Of a stretch of DNA of 41,362 bases, positions 1 to 7,616 are shown one piece after another (position 1 is the first letter of the stretch; each line of letters begins with the position of its first letter). Where the stretch lies: NCBI GenBank assembly GCA_024687205.1, contig JAILES010000035.1, positions 1 through 41,362 of the forward strand, written 5' to 3'. The notes beneath the pieces were generated by a model. The model did no database searches. It saw nothing but the letters and a program-made list of their open reading frames with translations, and was not told where the DNA came from. The translations under genes were made by a program, and so were the position numbers. This stretch comes from Lachnospiraceae bacterium (GTDB lineage Bacteria > Bacillota > Clostridia > Lachnospirales > Lachnospiraceae).

Positions 1-50
1 GACGGTGCTGAAGCTACCTCCAGCACATATTTCATCTGAGCTATATTCAT
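1..50 (-). CDS. Probable LysR-family regulator, N-terminal fragment
   Basis: Only the first 16 codons and part of the next are inside the window; the gene runs off the left edge. The visible peptide begins MNIAQMKYVLEVASAPS, which resembles the first helix of LysR-type regulators (typically MNxxQLKYFLEVAxxGS). The ATG is at 50-48 and there is no strong Shine-Dalgarno sequence. It lies directly downstream of the second sulfur gene run, so a CysB-like role in sulfur control is possible, but that is inference from position and a short peptide only. Confidence 0.45.
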   Translation of the reverse strand, partial: MNIAQMKYVLEVASAP

Positions 51-73
51 TGCATTTTTACCGTATTAAATCC

Positions 74-102
74 ATTATTAATACTTCATTCCACCACATC
101 AA
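74..102 (-). promoter_or_regulatory. Candidate promoter of the LysR-like gene
   Basis: On the minus strand TTGATG (102-97) and AATAAT (79-74) are separated by 17 bp. They lie just upstream of the ATG at 50 and just after the stop of the tusA-like gene. The boxes are only moderate matches to consensus. Confidence 0.3.
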
Positions 103-111
103 CAGGTCATA

Positions 112-363
112 TCAGTCGCCGACTTTTTTGATATACAGCTCGTAAGTACCGTCGCCGTTATCGATAAGCTTAAGGACTTCATGCCCTTCTTCTTTTACAC
201 TCCTTGGCACATTCTGCACAGGTTCACCGTCATTAAGATGCACCTGGAGTATCTGACCTTCATCAAGCTCCTCAAGAGCAACCTTGGTCTTTACAAAAGT
301 CACGGGGCAATTGACGTCCGTGATATCAACTTTATCATCTACTTCAAAATCTATGTCTGCCAT
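112..363 (-). CDS. TusA/SirA-like sulfurtransferase
   Basis: Small (83 aa) TusA-family protein, expected to relay persulfide sulfur from a cysteine desulfurase or rhodanese to an acceptor. The family signature is visible as NCPVTFVKTKVALEEL, with the conserved active Cys-Pro; the usual second proline of CPxP is Thr here. The start is placed at ATG 363 because GGAGG ends 9 bases upstream, whereas the earlier ATG (372) abuts that GGAGG directly. It begins 1 base after the stop of the JAMM gene, so the two are probably co-translated. Context (carrier protein, E1, JAMM, serine acetyltransferase) supports a role in cysteine or homocysteine formation. The exact partner is unknown. Confidence 0.8.
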   Translation of the reverse strand: MADIDFEVDDKVDITDVNCPVTFVKTKVALEELDEGQILQVHLNDGEPVQNVPRSVKEEGHEVLKLIDNGDGTYELYIKKVGD

Positions 364-364
364 T

Positions 365-802
365 TTATTCATCCTCCAAAATAATAAGTTCTTCTTTTCT
401 TACAGTCTTTTCTCCATCCACAGTCTCTACATGGAAAGCATTTAATACCGGATTGCCCTCTTCCATAAGAGACAGTATAAGATAACTGGCCTTGCTGTCA
501 TTCGCAAGTCTCTTATCCTCCTCGGAAGGTCTTGAGGGTGATTCGGGATGCGAATGCCAGTTACCCAGTGGTTTAAGACCGTTTTCACGAATATCCTTTA
601 TGGTCCTCAGCTGATCCTTTGGATCGATCGTGAAGTGCTCATTGGTATGATCGATATTGGTAAGTATATAGACCTTCTGTATATCGCGGCTGCCGTCCTC
701 ATTATCGGTACCGGCGATCAGGCCGCAGGCCTCTTCCGGCGCTACAGAGATGGCGTGCTCGTATATGCTGTTGAAATCTGATCTCTTTATCGTAATCTTC
801 AT
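365..802 (-). CDS. JAMM/MPN-domain metallopeptidase (Mec-like)
   Basis: About 145 aa Mov34/MPN/PAD-1 family zinc peptidase. An upstream Glu in APEEACGLIAG and the JAMM signature HSHPESPSRPSEED (H-x-H-P, then S and D) are all present, so it should be catalytically active. Relatives next to ThiS/MoaD-like carriers (Mec, QbsD, HcyD) trim carrier C-termini or release an amino acid from the carrier. Here the neighbouring carrier (1700-1909) has residues after its Gly-Gly, which fits a trimming role. The start at ATG 802 is preferred because GGTGGAG lies 9 bases upstream; a GTG at 829 would add nine residues. The gene follows the E1 gene after an 88-base gap with no evident terminator. Confidence 0.85.
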   Translation of the reverse strand: MKITIKRSDFNSIYEHAISVAPEEACGLIAGTDNEDGSRDIQKVYILTNIDHTNEHFTIDPKDQLRTIKDIRENGLKPLGNWHSHPESPSRPSEEDKRLANDSKASYLILSLMEEGNPVLNAFHVETVDGEKTVRKEELIILEDE

Positions 803-890
803 AATTATTGTCTCCACCTGCGATGACACAAGACCACCGCTTTATCCTCAAAATCCACCTTTTGGTATCAGGAGGGACACGCCTTTTTAG

Positions 891-1700
891 TTACATCTTC
901 ATGTCACATGCTACCTGCTCGTAGTCGATGAGCTCGGTGATCGTAGGTTCATCGGAGCATACTGCGCAGCCCTTGCCGCGGGGCGGCAGCTTTATCTTAT
1001 GGAATTCCATCTTGAGCGCGTCGTAGGTAAGCAGATATCCGACCAGCAGCTCACCTGTACCGGTGATATACTTAACTGCTTCCATGGCCTGAAGCGATCC
1101 GATCACACCGCCCATTGCTCCGATGACACCGGCCTGCTTGCAGGTAGGTACGGCATCCTTGGGAGGCGGATTCTTGAAGATACAACGATAGCAGGGACCT
1201 TCCCCGGGAATTATCGTTGTAAGCTGTCCTTTGAATCTGATTATCCCTGCATGGCTTAAAGGTTTCTTTGCCATTACGCAGGCATCGTTTATCAGAAACT
1301 TAGCCGGGAAGTTATCGGTTCCATCCAGTATGAAATCATAATCCTTTATCAGGTCCATGATATTGGATGCACTCACGAAATCGTAGTAAGTGTTCACCGT
1401 TACATCCGGATTGATCGCACGCATGGTCTCTGCTGCGGATTCCACTTTTTTCTTGCCTATATCATTTGTGGTATGTATGACCTGTCTCTGCAGATTGGAA
1501 AGATCCACCACATCCGCATCGGCAATACCTATGGTACCAACACCTGCTGCGGCAAGATAAAGAGCTGCGGGTGCACCCAGTCCGCCTGCACCTATGATAA
1601 GCACCTTTGCATTCAGAAGCTTTTTCTGTCCTTTTGCGCCTATCTCCTTAAGAATGATATGCCTGGAATATCTTTCCAGCTGTTCATTGGTAAAAGCCAT
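891..1700 (-). CDS. ThiF/MoeB/HesA-type E1-like adenylyltransferase
   Basis: 269 aa enzyme expected to adenylate the C-terminal glycine of a ThiS/MoaD-like sulfur carrier so that it can become a thiocarboxylate. The nucleotide-binding loop GAGGLGAPAAL lies near residues 37-47, followed by DLSNLQRQVIHT and LDGTDNF. Two CxxC pairs, CYRC and CAVC, form the usual zinc site. A Cys in VPTCKQAG sits where related enzymes have a reactive cysteine. The start ATG overlaps the TAA of the carrier gene by one base (TAATG), with a GGAGGAGGAG run just upstream, so carrier and activating enzyme are translationally coupled. It could be called ThiF or MoeB, but the context points to sulfur amino acid synthesis rather than thiamine or molybdopterin. 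Confidence 0.88.
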   Translation of the reverse strand: MAFTNEQLERYSRHIILKEIGAKGQKKLLNAKVLIIGAGGLGAPAALYLAAAGVGTIGIADADVVDLSNLQRQVIHTTNDIGKKKVESAAETMRAINPDVTVNTYYDFVSASNIMDLIKDYDFILDGTDNFPAKFLINDACVMAKKPLSHAGIIRFKGQLTTIIPGEGPCYRCIFKNPPPKDAVPTCKQAGVIGAMGGVIGSLQAMEAVKYITGTGELLVGYLLTYDALKMEFHKIKLPPRGKGCAVCSDEPTITELIDYEQVACDMKM

Positions 1701-1909
1701 TATAAAGCTCCTCCTCCCATGAAATATAAGAACTCCACTTCATCGCCTTCTTTTAAAACAGTGGATTCAAAAGTGCCGGACTCCAGAAACTCCTCATTGA
1801 TCGAAACTGTTACATACTGTGGTGTTTCGACCTTCTCCTGCTCGATAAGTGCAGCTACGCTAAGCCCTTCTGCCACTTCCTTCTTTTCTCCTGCTACTGT
1901 GATCTTCAT
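1700..1909 (-). CDS. ThiS/MoaD-like sulfur carrier protein with masked C-terminus
   Basis: 69 aa beta-grasp (ubiquitin-like) sulfur carrier: MKITVAGEKKEVAEG at the start and VEFLYFMGGGAL at the end. Canonical carriers end in Gly-Gly, which is adenylated by the E1 partner. This one has extra residues (GAL or AL) after the di-glycine, so it probably must be trimmed before activation, as established for QbsE with QbsD and HcyS with HcyD. A JAMM peptidase gene lies two genes downstream. AGGAG lies 7 bases ahead of the ATG. It follows the serine acetyltransferase gene after 16 bases and overlaps the E1 gene by one base. Confidence 0.85.
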   Translation of the reverse strand: MKITVAGEKKEVAEGLSVAALIEQEKVETPQYVTVSINEEFLESGTFESTVLKEGDEVEFLYFMGGGAL

Positions 1910-1925
1910 AGTTTGCTCCTTTCTT

Positions 1926-2885
1926 TTATATCATGTAATACCATTCATCCGACTGACCTACTTCTTCGGTATGCCGATCTTTTCCGTTGGTACGGTATTC
2001 CATCTCCAGATTCTTCATACTTACTATTGTGTTTGCTTCTATCGATCTTGTAATAAATGTATTACCGCCTATGACCGTGTTTTCTCCTATCACCGTATCT
2101 CCGCCGAGTATTGATGCTCCGGCATATATGGTCACGTTATCACAGATCGTCGGGTGTCTCTTTTTACCCGAAAGCTTCTGTCCTCCTCTTGTCGAGAGAG
2201 CTCCGAGTGTAACACCCTGGTATATTTTTACATTCTTTCCTATCACGGTCGTCTCACCTATGACTATGCCGGTTCCGTGATCTATAAAGAAATATTTGTC
2301 TATCTCAGCACCCGGATGTATATCGATACCTGTTTCCGAATGGGCATACTCTGTCATAAGTCTCGGAAGTACCGGTATCTGCAGCTTGTAGAGTTCATGA
2401 GCTAAGCGGTAAACGCTTATCGCTACCAGGCCGGGATAAGCAAGAATTATCTCCTCCAGACAGCCTGCTGCCGGATCTCCGTCATAAGCAGCCAGCAGAT
2501 CAGATTCAATATATTCCCTTACTGCCGGTATCCTGTCAAAAAAAGCTTTACATACACGGTAACTCTCTTCTTCGCGATCCTTTGCAGTCATGGTTCCCCT
2601 CTTCGTGCAAAAATCCAGGGCAAGAGTTACCTGTTTGTTCAGATGATAAAAAATATCTTCTATCGTTACCGCAAATGTGTTTTTAGGATTATAGATCTTA
2701 ACCGACCTGTCCCTATAATACCCGGGATAGATCACGCGGAAAAGATTATTTACAAGCTCCCTTACTTCCGCTTTGTCCGGTTTGTTATATATGCTCACCG
2801 CATCTATGTTTTTATTCCCGTCAAGATCTGCATATACCTTACGGACTATATTGTCTATTTCATCCTCTTTGATAATATTTCCCAT
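1926..2885 (-). CDS. cysE: Serine O-acetyltransferase (EpsC/CysE type)
   Basis: 319 aa enzyme making O-acetylserine from serine and acetyl-CoA, the carbon acceptor for cysteine synthase. The N-terminal half is helical and longer than in short CysE proteins, as in the EpsC/SrpH subgroup. From about residue 185 a left-handed beta-helix is visible (GIDIHPGAEI, FIDHGTGIVIGE, IYQGVTLGAL), with the catalytic His in DHGTG. This subgroup is a known neighbour of family 2A encapsulins. The Shine-Dalgarno sequence is weak. The gene is separated from the desulfurase gene by a 137-base gap filled by REP-like repeats, so it may have its own or a processed transcript; no clear promoter was found there. Confidence 0.9.
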   Translation of the reverse strand: MGNIIKEDEIDNIVRKVYADLDGNKNIDAVSIYNKPDKAEVRELVNNLFRVIYPGYYRDRSVKIYNPKNTFAVTIEDIFYHLNKQVTLALDFCTKRGTMTAKDREEESYRVCKAFFDRIPAVREYIESDLLAAYDGDPAAGCLEEIILAYPGLVAISVYRLAHELYKLQIPVLPRLMTEYAHSETGIDIHPGAEIDKYFFIDHGTGIVIGETTVIGKNVKIYQGVTLGALSTRGGQKLSGKKRHPTICDNVTIYAGASILGGDTVIGENTVIGGNTFITRSIEANTIVSMKNLEMEYRTNGKDRHTEEVGQSDEWYYMI

Positions 2886-2934
2886 ATTCGATTAACCCCG
2901 ATTACCGTGCCATAAGCACTGCAGACCTTCTTCC

Positions 2935-3004
2935 CGGGAAAAACCACGAGGTCCGTCCCCATGGTTTTGTCCCCATGGTTTTTCTTTGTCCCCATGGTTT
3001 TTCC
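2935..3004. repeat. REP-like repeat cluster A (GTCCCC-A-TGGTTT units)
   Basis: The gap between the desulfurase and acetyltransferase genes contains three tandem copies of a GTCCCCATGGTTTT unit. The first is preceded by CCACGAGGTCC. The same core (GGTCCGTCCCC plus TGGTTT) recurs in long palindromes at 18,368 and 25,770. No stop-proximal U-tract is present. It is interpreted as a dispersed REP-type element. Confidence 0.7.
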
Positions 3005-3022
3005 TTCAGAAGATCATTACTC

Positions 3023-4726
3023 TTAAGCAAAAGTCTTTAATACTTTTACCAATGCATCGATATCATCAAATGAATTGTAAAGTGCAAGTGTAGGTCTTAC
3101 CGAACCTTCATAGCCGAAATGCCTGAGCACCGGCTGTGCACAGTGATGACCTGTACGTACGGCTATACCGTATGCATCCAGTCTCTTACCTACTTCATCA
3201 TCGGCATAACCATCCAGTTTAAAAGACAGTACGGAAGCTTTGTTAAGCGCCGTTCCTATCAGATGCAGTCCCTTTACCGTCTTCATCTCCTTCATTGCGT
3301 ACTGCAGCAGTTCGTGCTCCCAGCGGTATACGCAGGGCATGCCTATCTCGGAAAGATATGTAAGTGCTGCTCCCAGGCCCACCGCGTCAGCTATACTTCC
3401 CGTACCTGCTTCAAACTTGTTGGGTATGGGATTGTATATGGTGCGCTCAAAGGTCACATCGGCGATCATGTTTCCTCCGCCATGATAAGGCCTTGCTGCT
3501 TCAAGCAATTCTCTCTTTCCGTACACCACACCTATACCTGTAGGTGCGAATACCTTATGTCCCGAGAATACAAAGAAGTCGGCATCAAGCGCAGATACGT
3601 TTACCGGTATATGTGCAACAGACTGTGCACCGTCTATCAGTATGCGTACTCCGTGTCTGTGGGCTATGGCGATCAGCTCCTCTATTGGAGTGACTGTACC
3701 CAGCACATTAGATACATGTGTCACGGAAACAAACTTTGTTCTCTTTGTAAAAAGTTTCTCATACTCATGCAGCAGGAGCTGTCCGCTCTCGTCGCAGGGG
3801 ATGACCTTTATGATCGCTCCCGTTTCCTGTGCAACCAGCTGCCAGGGTACGATGTTTGCATGATGCTCTAGTATGGATACTATGATCTCGTCTCCGGGCT
3901 GAAGCTGCGGTTTAACATAGGCATTGGCTACCAGATTGATAGCTTCTGTCGTACCTCTTACAAACACTATCTCCTCAGATGAGGGAGCACCGATAAAATC
4001 TCTTACTATATCCCTTGCACCTTCATAAGCATCCGTGCTCTTTGCAGCAAGCGTATGCGCTCCTCTGTGCACATTGGAGTTTTCATGCTCGTAATAATAT
4101 GACAGACGGTCGATCACTGCCTGCGGGCGCTGTGTTGTTGCGCCGTTATCAAGCCATACCAGTTTGTTCCCGTTCACTTTTTCGTTAAGGATAGGAAAAT
4201 CACTGCGTATCTGAGCCAGAGTCTTCGATCCTATACGTATCGATTCATCCCTGGAAGTATAGGGCTTATCATCAGCCGTTGCCTTCGGTGTACTGTCACC
4301 GCCCAGCGATGTGGGTGCATCGATCTTTCTTCCGTTTTCCTGTGCCTGTGTCTGCGATAACACAACAGGCGCATAGCCTCTGCTTCCGGAACCGTCAACT
4401 GCCGGCACATCCGATCCCGCTGATGAAAATGCTGCCTCGGGCGCACTTGCTTCTTCTATACCCTTTAAATACGGATCGGTCGTATCCCCGCCATACGCAA
4501 AGGGATGCTCCCAGTCAAACTCAGGAACTTCTATCCCGGGCGTACTGCTTCCGAAATTCTGCGTAGTCTCCTGATCAGCCGCATTTACCTCAGGCACTGC
4601 CGGAACGGATACACCTTCCGGAGTAAAGCCGTATACGTTTTCAGTCAGATCGGGAAACCATGCATTTGCCAGCGCATCAAGCTCTGCTGCAGAGGGAACT
4701 CCTGCAATCTGCTCAATCGTAGTCAT
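3023..4726 (-). CDS. Cysteine desulfurase, encapsulin cargo (CyD type, SufS-like)
   Basis: 567 aa, about 160 residues longer than ordinary SufS. The catalytic part starts near IRSDFPILNEKVNG and DNGATTQRP; the PLP lysine is in FSGHKVFAPTG and the persulfide cysteine in RTGHHCAQPVL. The N-terminal 165 residues are rich in Pro, Gly, Ser, Asp and Glu, low in complexity and probably disordered. Near the start is LDALANAWFPDL, which resembles the cargo-loading motif (LARLANEFF type) reported for desulfurases packaged in family 2A encapsulins (recalled from the literature, not searched). The start ATG 4726 overlaps the last 14 bases of the shell gene and has AGGTG upstream; a GTG at 4735 is possible. 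Expected job: move sulfur from cysteine into a persulfide inside the shell. No other cargo gene was seen. Confidence 0.92.
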   Translation of the reverse strand: MTTIEQIAGVPSAAELDALANAWFPDLTENVYGFTPEGVSVPAVPEVNAADQETTQNFGSSTPGIEVPEFDWEHPFAYGGDTTDPYLKGIEEASAPEAAFSSAGSDVPAVDGSGSRGYAPVVLSQTQAQENGRKIDAPTSLGGDSTPKATADDKPYTSRDESIRIGSKTLAQIRSDFPILNEKVNGNKLVWLDNGATTQRPQAVIDRLSYYYEHENSNVHRGAHTLAAKSTDAYEGARDIVRDFIGAPSSEEIVFVRGTTEAINLVANAYVKPQLQPGDEIIVSILEHHANIVPWQLVAQETGAIIKVIPCDESGQLLLHEYEKLFTKRTKFVSVTHVSNVLGTVTPIEELIAIAHRHGVRILIDGAQSVAHIPVNVSALDADFFVFSGHKVFAPTGIGVVYGKRELLEAARPYHGGGNMIADVTFERTIYNPIPNKFEAGTGSIADAVGLGAALTYLSEIGMPCVYRWEHELLQYAMKEMKTVKGLHLIGTALNKASVLSFKLDGYADDEVGKRLDAYGIAVRTGHHCAQPVLRHFGYEGSVRPTLALYNSFDDIDALVKVLKTFA

Positions 4727-5669
4727 AATATTCACCTACCTCTACATCTTCAAGCACTGCGATAGCGTCATCTGCAAGAATAGCTGCCGAGCAGTATAAA
4801 GATAAAAGATAAGATGCTACTCCCTTATCATCGATACCTCTGAATCTTACGGAAAGGCCTCTTGAATGTTCATTCTTAAGACCTGCCTGGAACAGACCTA
4901 TAACACCTCTCTTGGCTTCACCTGTACGGATCAGCAGGATGTTGGTCTTACCGTTCTGGGACTTGGGATTCTTAAGTCCGTCCACTAAAAGCTTATCGGT
5001 AGGAACAACAGGTATACCTCTCCAGGTAAGGAAATTGCCGCCTGCGATGTTTACAACTACAGGGGGTACTCCTCTCTTTGTGCACTCTCTCTCAAATGCA
5101 GCGATAGCACGGGGATGTGCAAGGAAGAATGAAGGCTCTTTCCATACCTTGGTGATCAGCTCATCCAGATCATCGGGTGTAGGTGCACCGTTCCTTGTCT
5201 GTATCCTTTGAGAATCTGCTACGTTCTTTAAAAGACCGTAATCATCATTGTTGATCAGCTGGCTCTCCTGACGCTCTCTTAAAGACTCGATCGCAAGTCC
5301 GAGCTGCTCCTGAACCTGATCGTAGGGTACACTGTAAACATCTTCTACTGCTGTATTTACATTGATGATAGTAGAGATATTGTTTAATACATACTCACGG
5401 GGCTCTGTCTCATACTGTACGAAACCGTCAGGTATGATATCGCTCTTCTTTGTCTGGCTGCAGAGAACGTCAAGGGGAGTCTCTCCCTCTACTACCTTGT
5501 TTACTCTGAACAGACCTGTTTCAAGTCCCTTAAACTCAAGAAATTTAGTAAGCCACTTGGGTGTCAGTGCCCCATACTGGGGTTTTGTCTTTGTGACATT
5601 CGCAAGATTATAGGCAGCCTTTGCGCCTAATGCGTTGATGCCTTCTGTCTTTTCTACGTCTTTTGCCAT
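4713..5669 (-). CDS. Family 2A encapsulin shell protein (SrpI-like, HK97 fold)
   Basis: 318 aa, the usual size for family 2A shells. It starts MAKDVEKTEGINALGAKAAY and contains blocks I associate with SrpI-type shells: LTPKWLTKFLEFK, EPREYVLNNISTIINVNTAVEDVYSVPYDQVQEQ (shown in pieces: YVLNNISTIINV, VYSVPYDQVQEQ), PSFFLAHPRAIAAFERECT, VPPVVVNIAGG, GIPVVPTDKL and ILLIRTGEAKRGVIGLFQAG. SrpI shells are known to self-assemble into icosahedral compartments that hold a cysteine desulfurase, and the adjacent overlapping gene encodes exactly that. AGGAGG lies ahead of the ATG, the strongest ribosome site in this run, fitting a need for many shell copies. The sequence lacks the family 1 features and phage neighbours, so a prophage capsid is unlikely. 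Confidence 0.92.
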   Translation of the reverse strand: MAKDVEKTEGINALGAKAAYNLANVTKTKPQYGALTPKWLTKFLEFKGLETGLFRVNKVVEGETPLDVLCSQTKKSDIIPDGFVQYETEPREYVLNNISTIINVNTAVEDVYSVPYDQVQEQLGLAIESLRERQESQLINNDDYGLLKNVADSQRIQTRNGAPTPDDLDELITKVWKEPSFFLAHPRAIAAFERECTKRGVPPVVVNIAGGNFLTWRGIPVVPTDKLLVDGLKNPKSQNGKTNILLIRTGEAKRGVIGLFQAGLKNEHSRGLSVRFRGIDDKGVASYLLSLYCSAAILADDAIAVLEDVEVGEYYDYD

Positions 5670-5696
5670 ATTTGATTTCCTCCTGGAAAATATATT

Positions 5697-5719
5697 AATA
5701 AAGCCTCTATAGCTTTATT
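5697..5719 (-). other. Short hairpin ahead of the encapsulin gene
   Basis: A perfect 8-bp inverted repeat (AATAAAGC / GCTTTATT) with a 7-base loop sits in the 58-base gap between the MoaD-E1-rhodanese gene and the shell gene. On the minus strand a TATT-rich stretch but no solid U-tract follows. It may be an mRNA processing or stabilising hairpin that lets the shell be made in excess. Confidence 0.5.
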
Positions 5720-5727
5720 GCCGCTTG

Positions 5728-7188
5728 TTACAGCCATGCTCCTTCGTGTGAGAACATGATGTCTTTCATAGCATCGATACCGCCCTTTAAGTTGTACATA
5801 GGGCCCTTGTATCCTGCTTCACGTAAAGTGTTGATAGCCAGTATGCTCCGCATTCCCTGCTTGCAGATGAATATCGTATCCTGTTCCGGATCCAGCTCAT
5901 TCATCCTTCTTGCAAGCTGTCCTATAGGTATCACTATGGCATTCGGGAATCTCTGTATAGCTCTCTCATGAGGTTCGCGGACATCCACAATGGTCATCGG
6001 ATCTTCGTTCTCTATCCTCTTTGCCAGTTCTTCCGGGGTGAAGCCCTCGATGGGGATCTCTTCCTCAGGCTGCTTTAAGCCGCAGAAATCTTCATAATCA
6101 AAATCCTGAACACCTTTGATGGAGGGATGTGCTCCGCAAAGAAGACACTCTTTTTCCTTTTTAAGTTCCAGCAGCTTGAATCGAAGATACAGGCTGTCCA
6201 CAGTAAGGATCTTTCCGGAAAGATGGTCTCCTATTCCTATGATCAGCTTCAATGCTTCATTAGCCTGTATACTTCCTATTATTCCGGGAAGAGGACTGAT
6301 GGCGCCGCCTTCTGCACAGGTAGGCACCAGTCCGGCCGGCGGAGGAGCCGGGAATGCACATCTGTAACATGGACCGTCGTTATGATTAAAGATGGTAACC
6401 TGTCCTTCAAACTGATATATCGCGCCAAATACTACCGGAATGCCGCACAGATAGGCCGCATCATTTATAAGATATCTGGCTTTATAGTTATCGGTACAGT
6501 CTATCACCAGATCGTATCCGTCTATGATATCTACAATGTTATCGGCTTCAAGCTTTGTATTCTCGGCTTCGAAATTGATCCCTCTGTTTATATTTCTTAC
6601 TATATCTTTTGCTGATGCCACCTTGGGTCTGTTAAGATCCCTTGTGGTGTGGATCACCTGGCTCTGAAGATTCTCAAGCGCTACATCGTCGAAATCCACC
6701 ACCTTTATGGTTCCCACACCGGCTGCAGCCAGATACTGTATCACAGCAGATCCTAAGGCTCCAGCTCCCGCGACTACCACTCTGGCCGCCTTTATACGCT
6801 TCTGTCCCTTTACTCCTATATCCTTAAGCATCAGATGTCTTCCGAAACGCTCTATCTCCTTATCATCAAAGGCTACCGCTTTTCTTCTTTCTTCCGGTAT
6901 GATGCTGTCATTTTCCGGCGCTCCGCCTGCTATGGCAGGAAGCAGTAATACCTCCGAATCCTCTGACAGAGCTTTTTCCCATTTGTCTTCCGAGGATCTG
7001 TTCTCATCCCCTGCATATATGCGGATAAAGCTCCTGAGTTTTCCGTTTTCATCAAACAATACTTTTTCTGCTTCCGGATATTCATCCTTAAGCCAGTTCA
7101 GTATATCTTTTATGCTTTTAGCGTCTGTTTCCAGCCTTGCATTCCTGCCAAAGAAGTTACGCAGGGTTGCCGATATATATACATTCAC
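5728..7188 (-). CDS. MoaD/ThiS - E1 (MoeB) - rhodanese fusion protein
   Basis: 486 aa from the preferred GTG start at 7188 (GGAGG 7 bases upstream, 2 bases after the JAMM stop); an ATG at 7203 would add five residues but overlaps the Shine-Dalgarno sequence. Three domains are visible. Residues 1-90 are a MoaD-like beta-grasp (VNVYISATLRNFFG) ending LLLPAIAGGAPEND. About 110-350 is an E1 domain with GAGALGSAV, DCTDNY and zinc pairs CYRC and CLLC. About 370-486 is a rhodanese domain with active loop FICKQGMRS. It should adenylate the carrier and deliver sulfur to it. The carrier's di-glycine (residues 88-89) is internal, so release needs cleavage, presumably by the adjacent JAMM peptidase. Fusions of this kind have been noted in surveys of prokaryotic ubiquitin-like systems, but I know of no function. 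Confidence 0.9.
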   Translation of the reverse strand: MNVYISATLRNFFGRNARLETDAKSIKDILNWLKDEYPEAEKVLFDENGKLRSFIRIYAGDENRSSEDKWEKALSEDSEVLLLPAIAGGAPENDSIIPEERRKAVAFDDKEIERFGRHLMLKDIGVKGQKRIKAARVVVAGAGALGSAVIQYLAAAGVGTIKVVDFDDVALENLQSQVIHTTRDLNRPKVASAKDIVRNINRGINFEAENTKLEADNIVDIIDGYDLVIDCTDNYKARYLINDAAYLCGIPVVFGAIYQFEGQVTIFNHNDGPCYRCAFPAPPPAGLVPTCAEGGAISPLPGIIGSIQANEALKLIIGIGDHLSGKILTVDSLYLRFKLLELKKEKECLLCGAHPSIKGVQDFDYEDFCGLKQPEEEIPIEGFTPEELAKRIENEDPMTIVDVREPHERAIQRFPNAIVIPIGQLARRMNELDPEQDTIFICKQGMRSILAINTLREAGYKGPMYNLKGGIDAMKDIMFSHEGAWL

Positions 7189-7190
7189 TT

Positions 7191-7616
7191 TTATGCCTCC
7201 CATATCGCTACGCTGTATACTTTTCCATCAGGTTCGTCCTTGATATAGCCTTTGATATCTCCGATCCCGAATCTTTTGGTTGATACCACCATATAAAAAA
7301 TGCCCGGTATCATATTGAGCTTATCTTCCCTTGAGAGGATCGCCTCTTTGTCCGGATGAGAATGGTAAAACCCTGCAACTGTCATCCCCCTGCTTTCTGC
7401 TTCTGTCTCCAGTCTGTACAGCGCGATCGGATCGATCAGGTAATGCGATCTTTTCAGGTCTTCTCCTGCAGAATTATCCATGCTGCTGATACTTTCCACT
7501 GTTCCGCTTTTTTTATCCTCCAGCAGTATTCCGCAGGCTTCATACGGATATGCATTTTTCAGATGCAGCATTATCGCTGCATATGCTCTTTTACTTATGC
7601 TTACCGTATCGATCAT
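7191..7616 (-). CDS. JAMM/MPN-domain metallopeptidase, second copy
   Basis: 141 aa zinc peptidase of the MPN/JAB family. The upstream Glu lies in AYPYEACGILLE and the metal motif is HSHPDKEAILSREDKLNM (HxHP, then S and D), so it looks active. It overlaps the preceding PLP-enzyme gene by four bases (ATGA), and its stop is 2 bases from the start of the MoaD-E1-rhodanese gene. The obvious substrate is the internal GG-A site of that fusion, or a cysteinyl- or homocysteinyl-carrier adduct as for Mec in the CysO pathway (inference). It is only distantly similar to the first JAMM protein at 365-802, which suggests separate carriers are served. Confidence 0.87.
   Translation of the reverse strand: MIDTVSISKRAYAAIMLHLKNAYPYEACGILLEDKKSGTVESISSMDNSAGEDLKRSHYLIDPIALYRLETEAESRGMTVAGFYHSHPDKEAILSREDKLNMIPGIFYMVVSTKRFGIGDIKGYIKDEPDGKVYSVAIWEA

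Noticed and set aside
3119..3871. Long plus-strand open frame opposite the desulfurase gene, and similar frames opposite other genes
   Set aside because: These lie antisense to well-supported genes, lack ribosome sites and show no recognisable domains.
4713..5669. Prophage capsid protein instead of encapsulin
   Set aside because: No portal, protease, terminase or tail genes are nearby, all neighbours belong to sulfur metabolism, and the overlapping gene is the expected desulfurase cargo.
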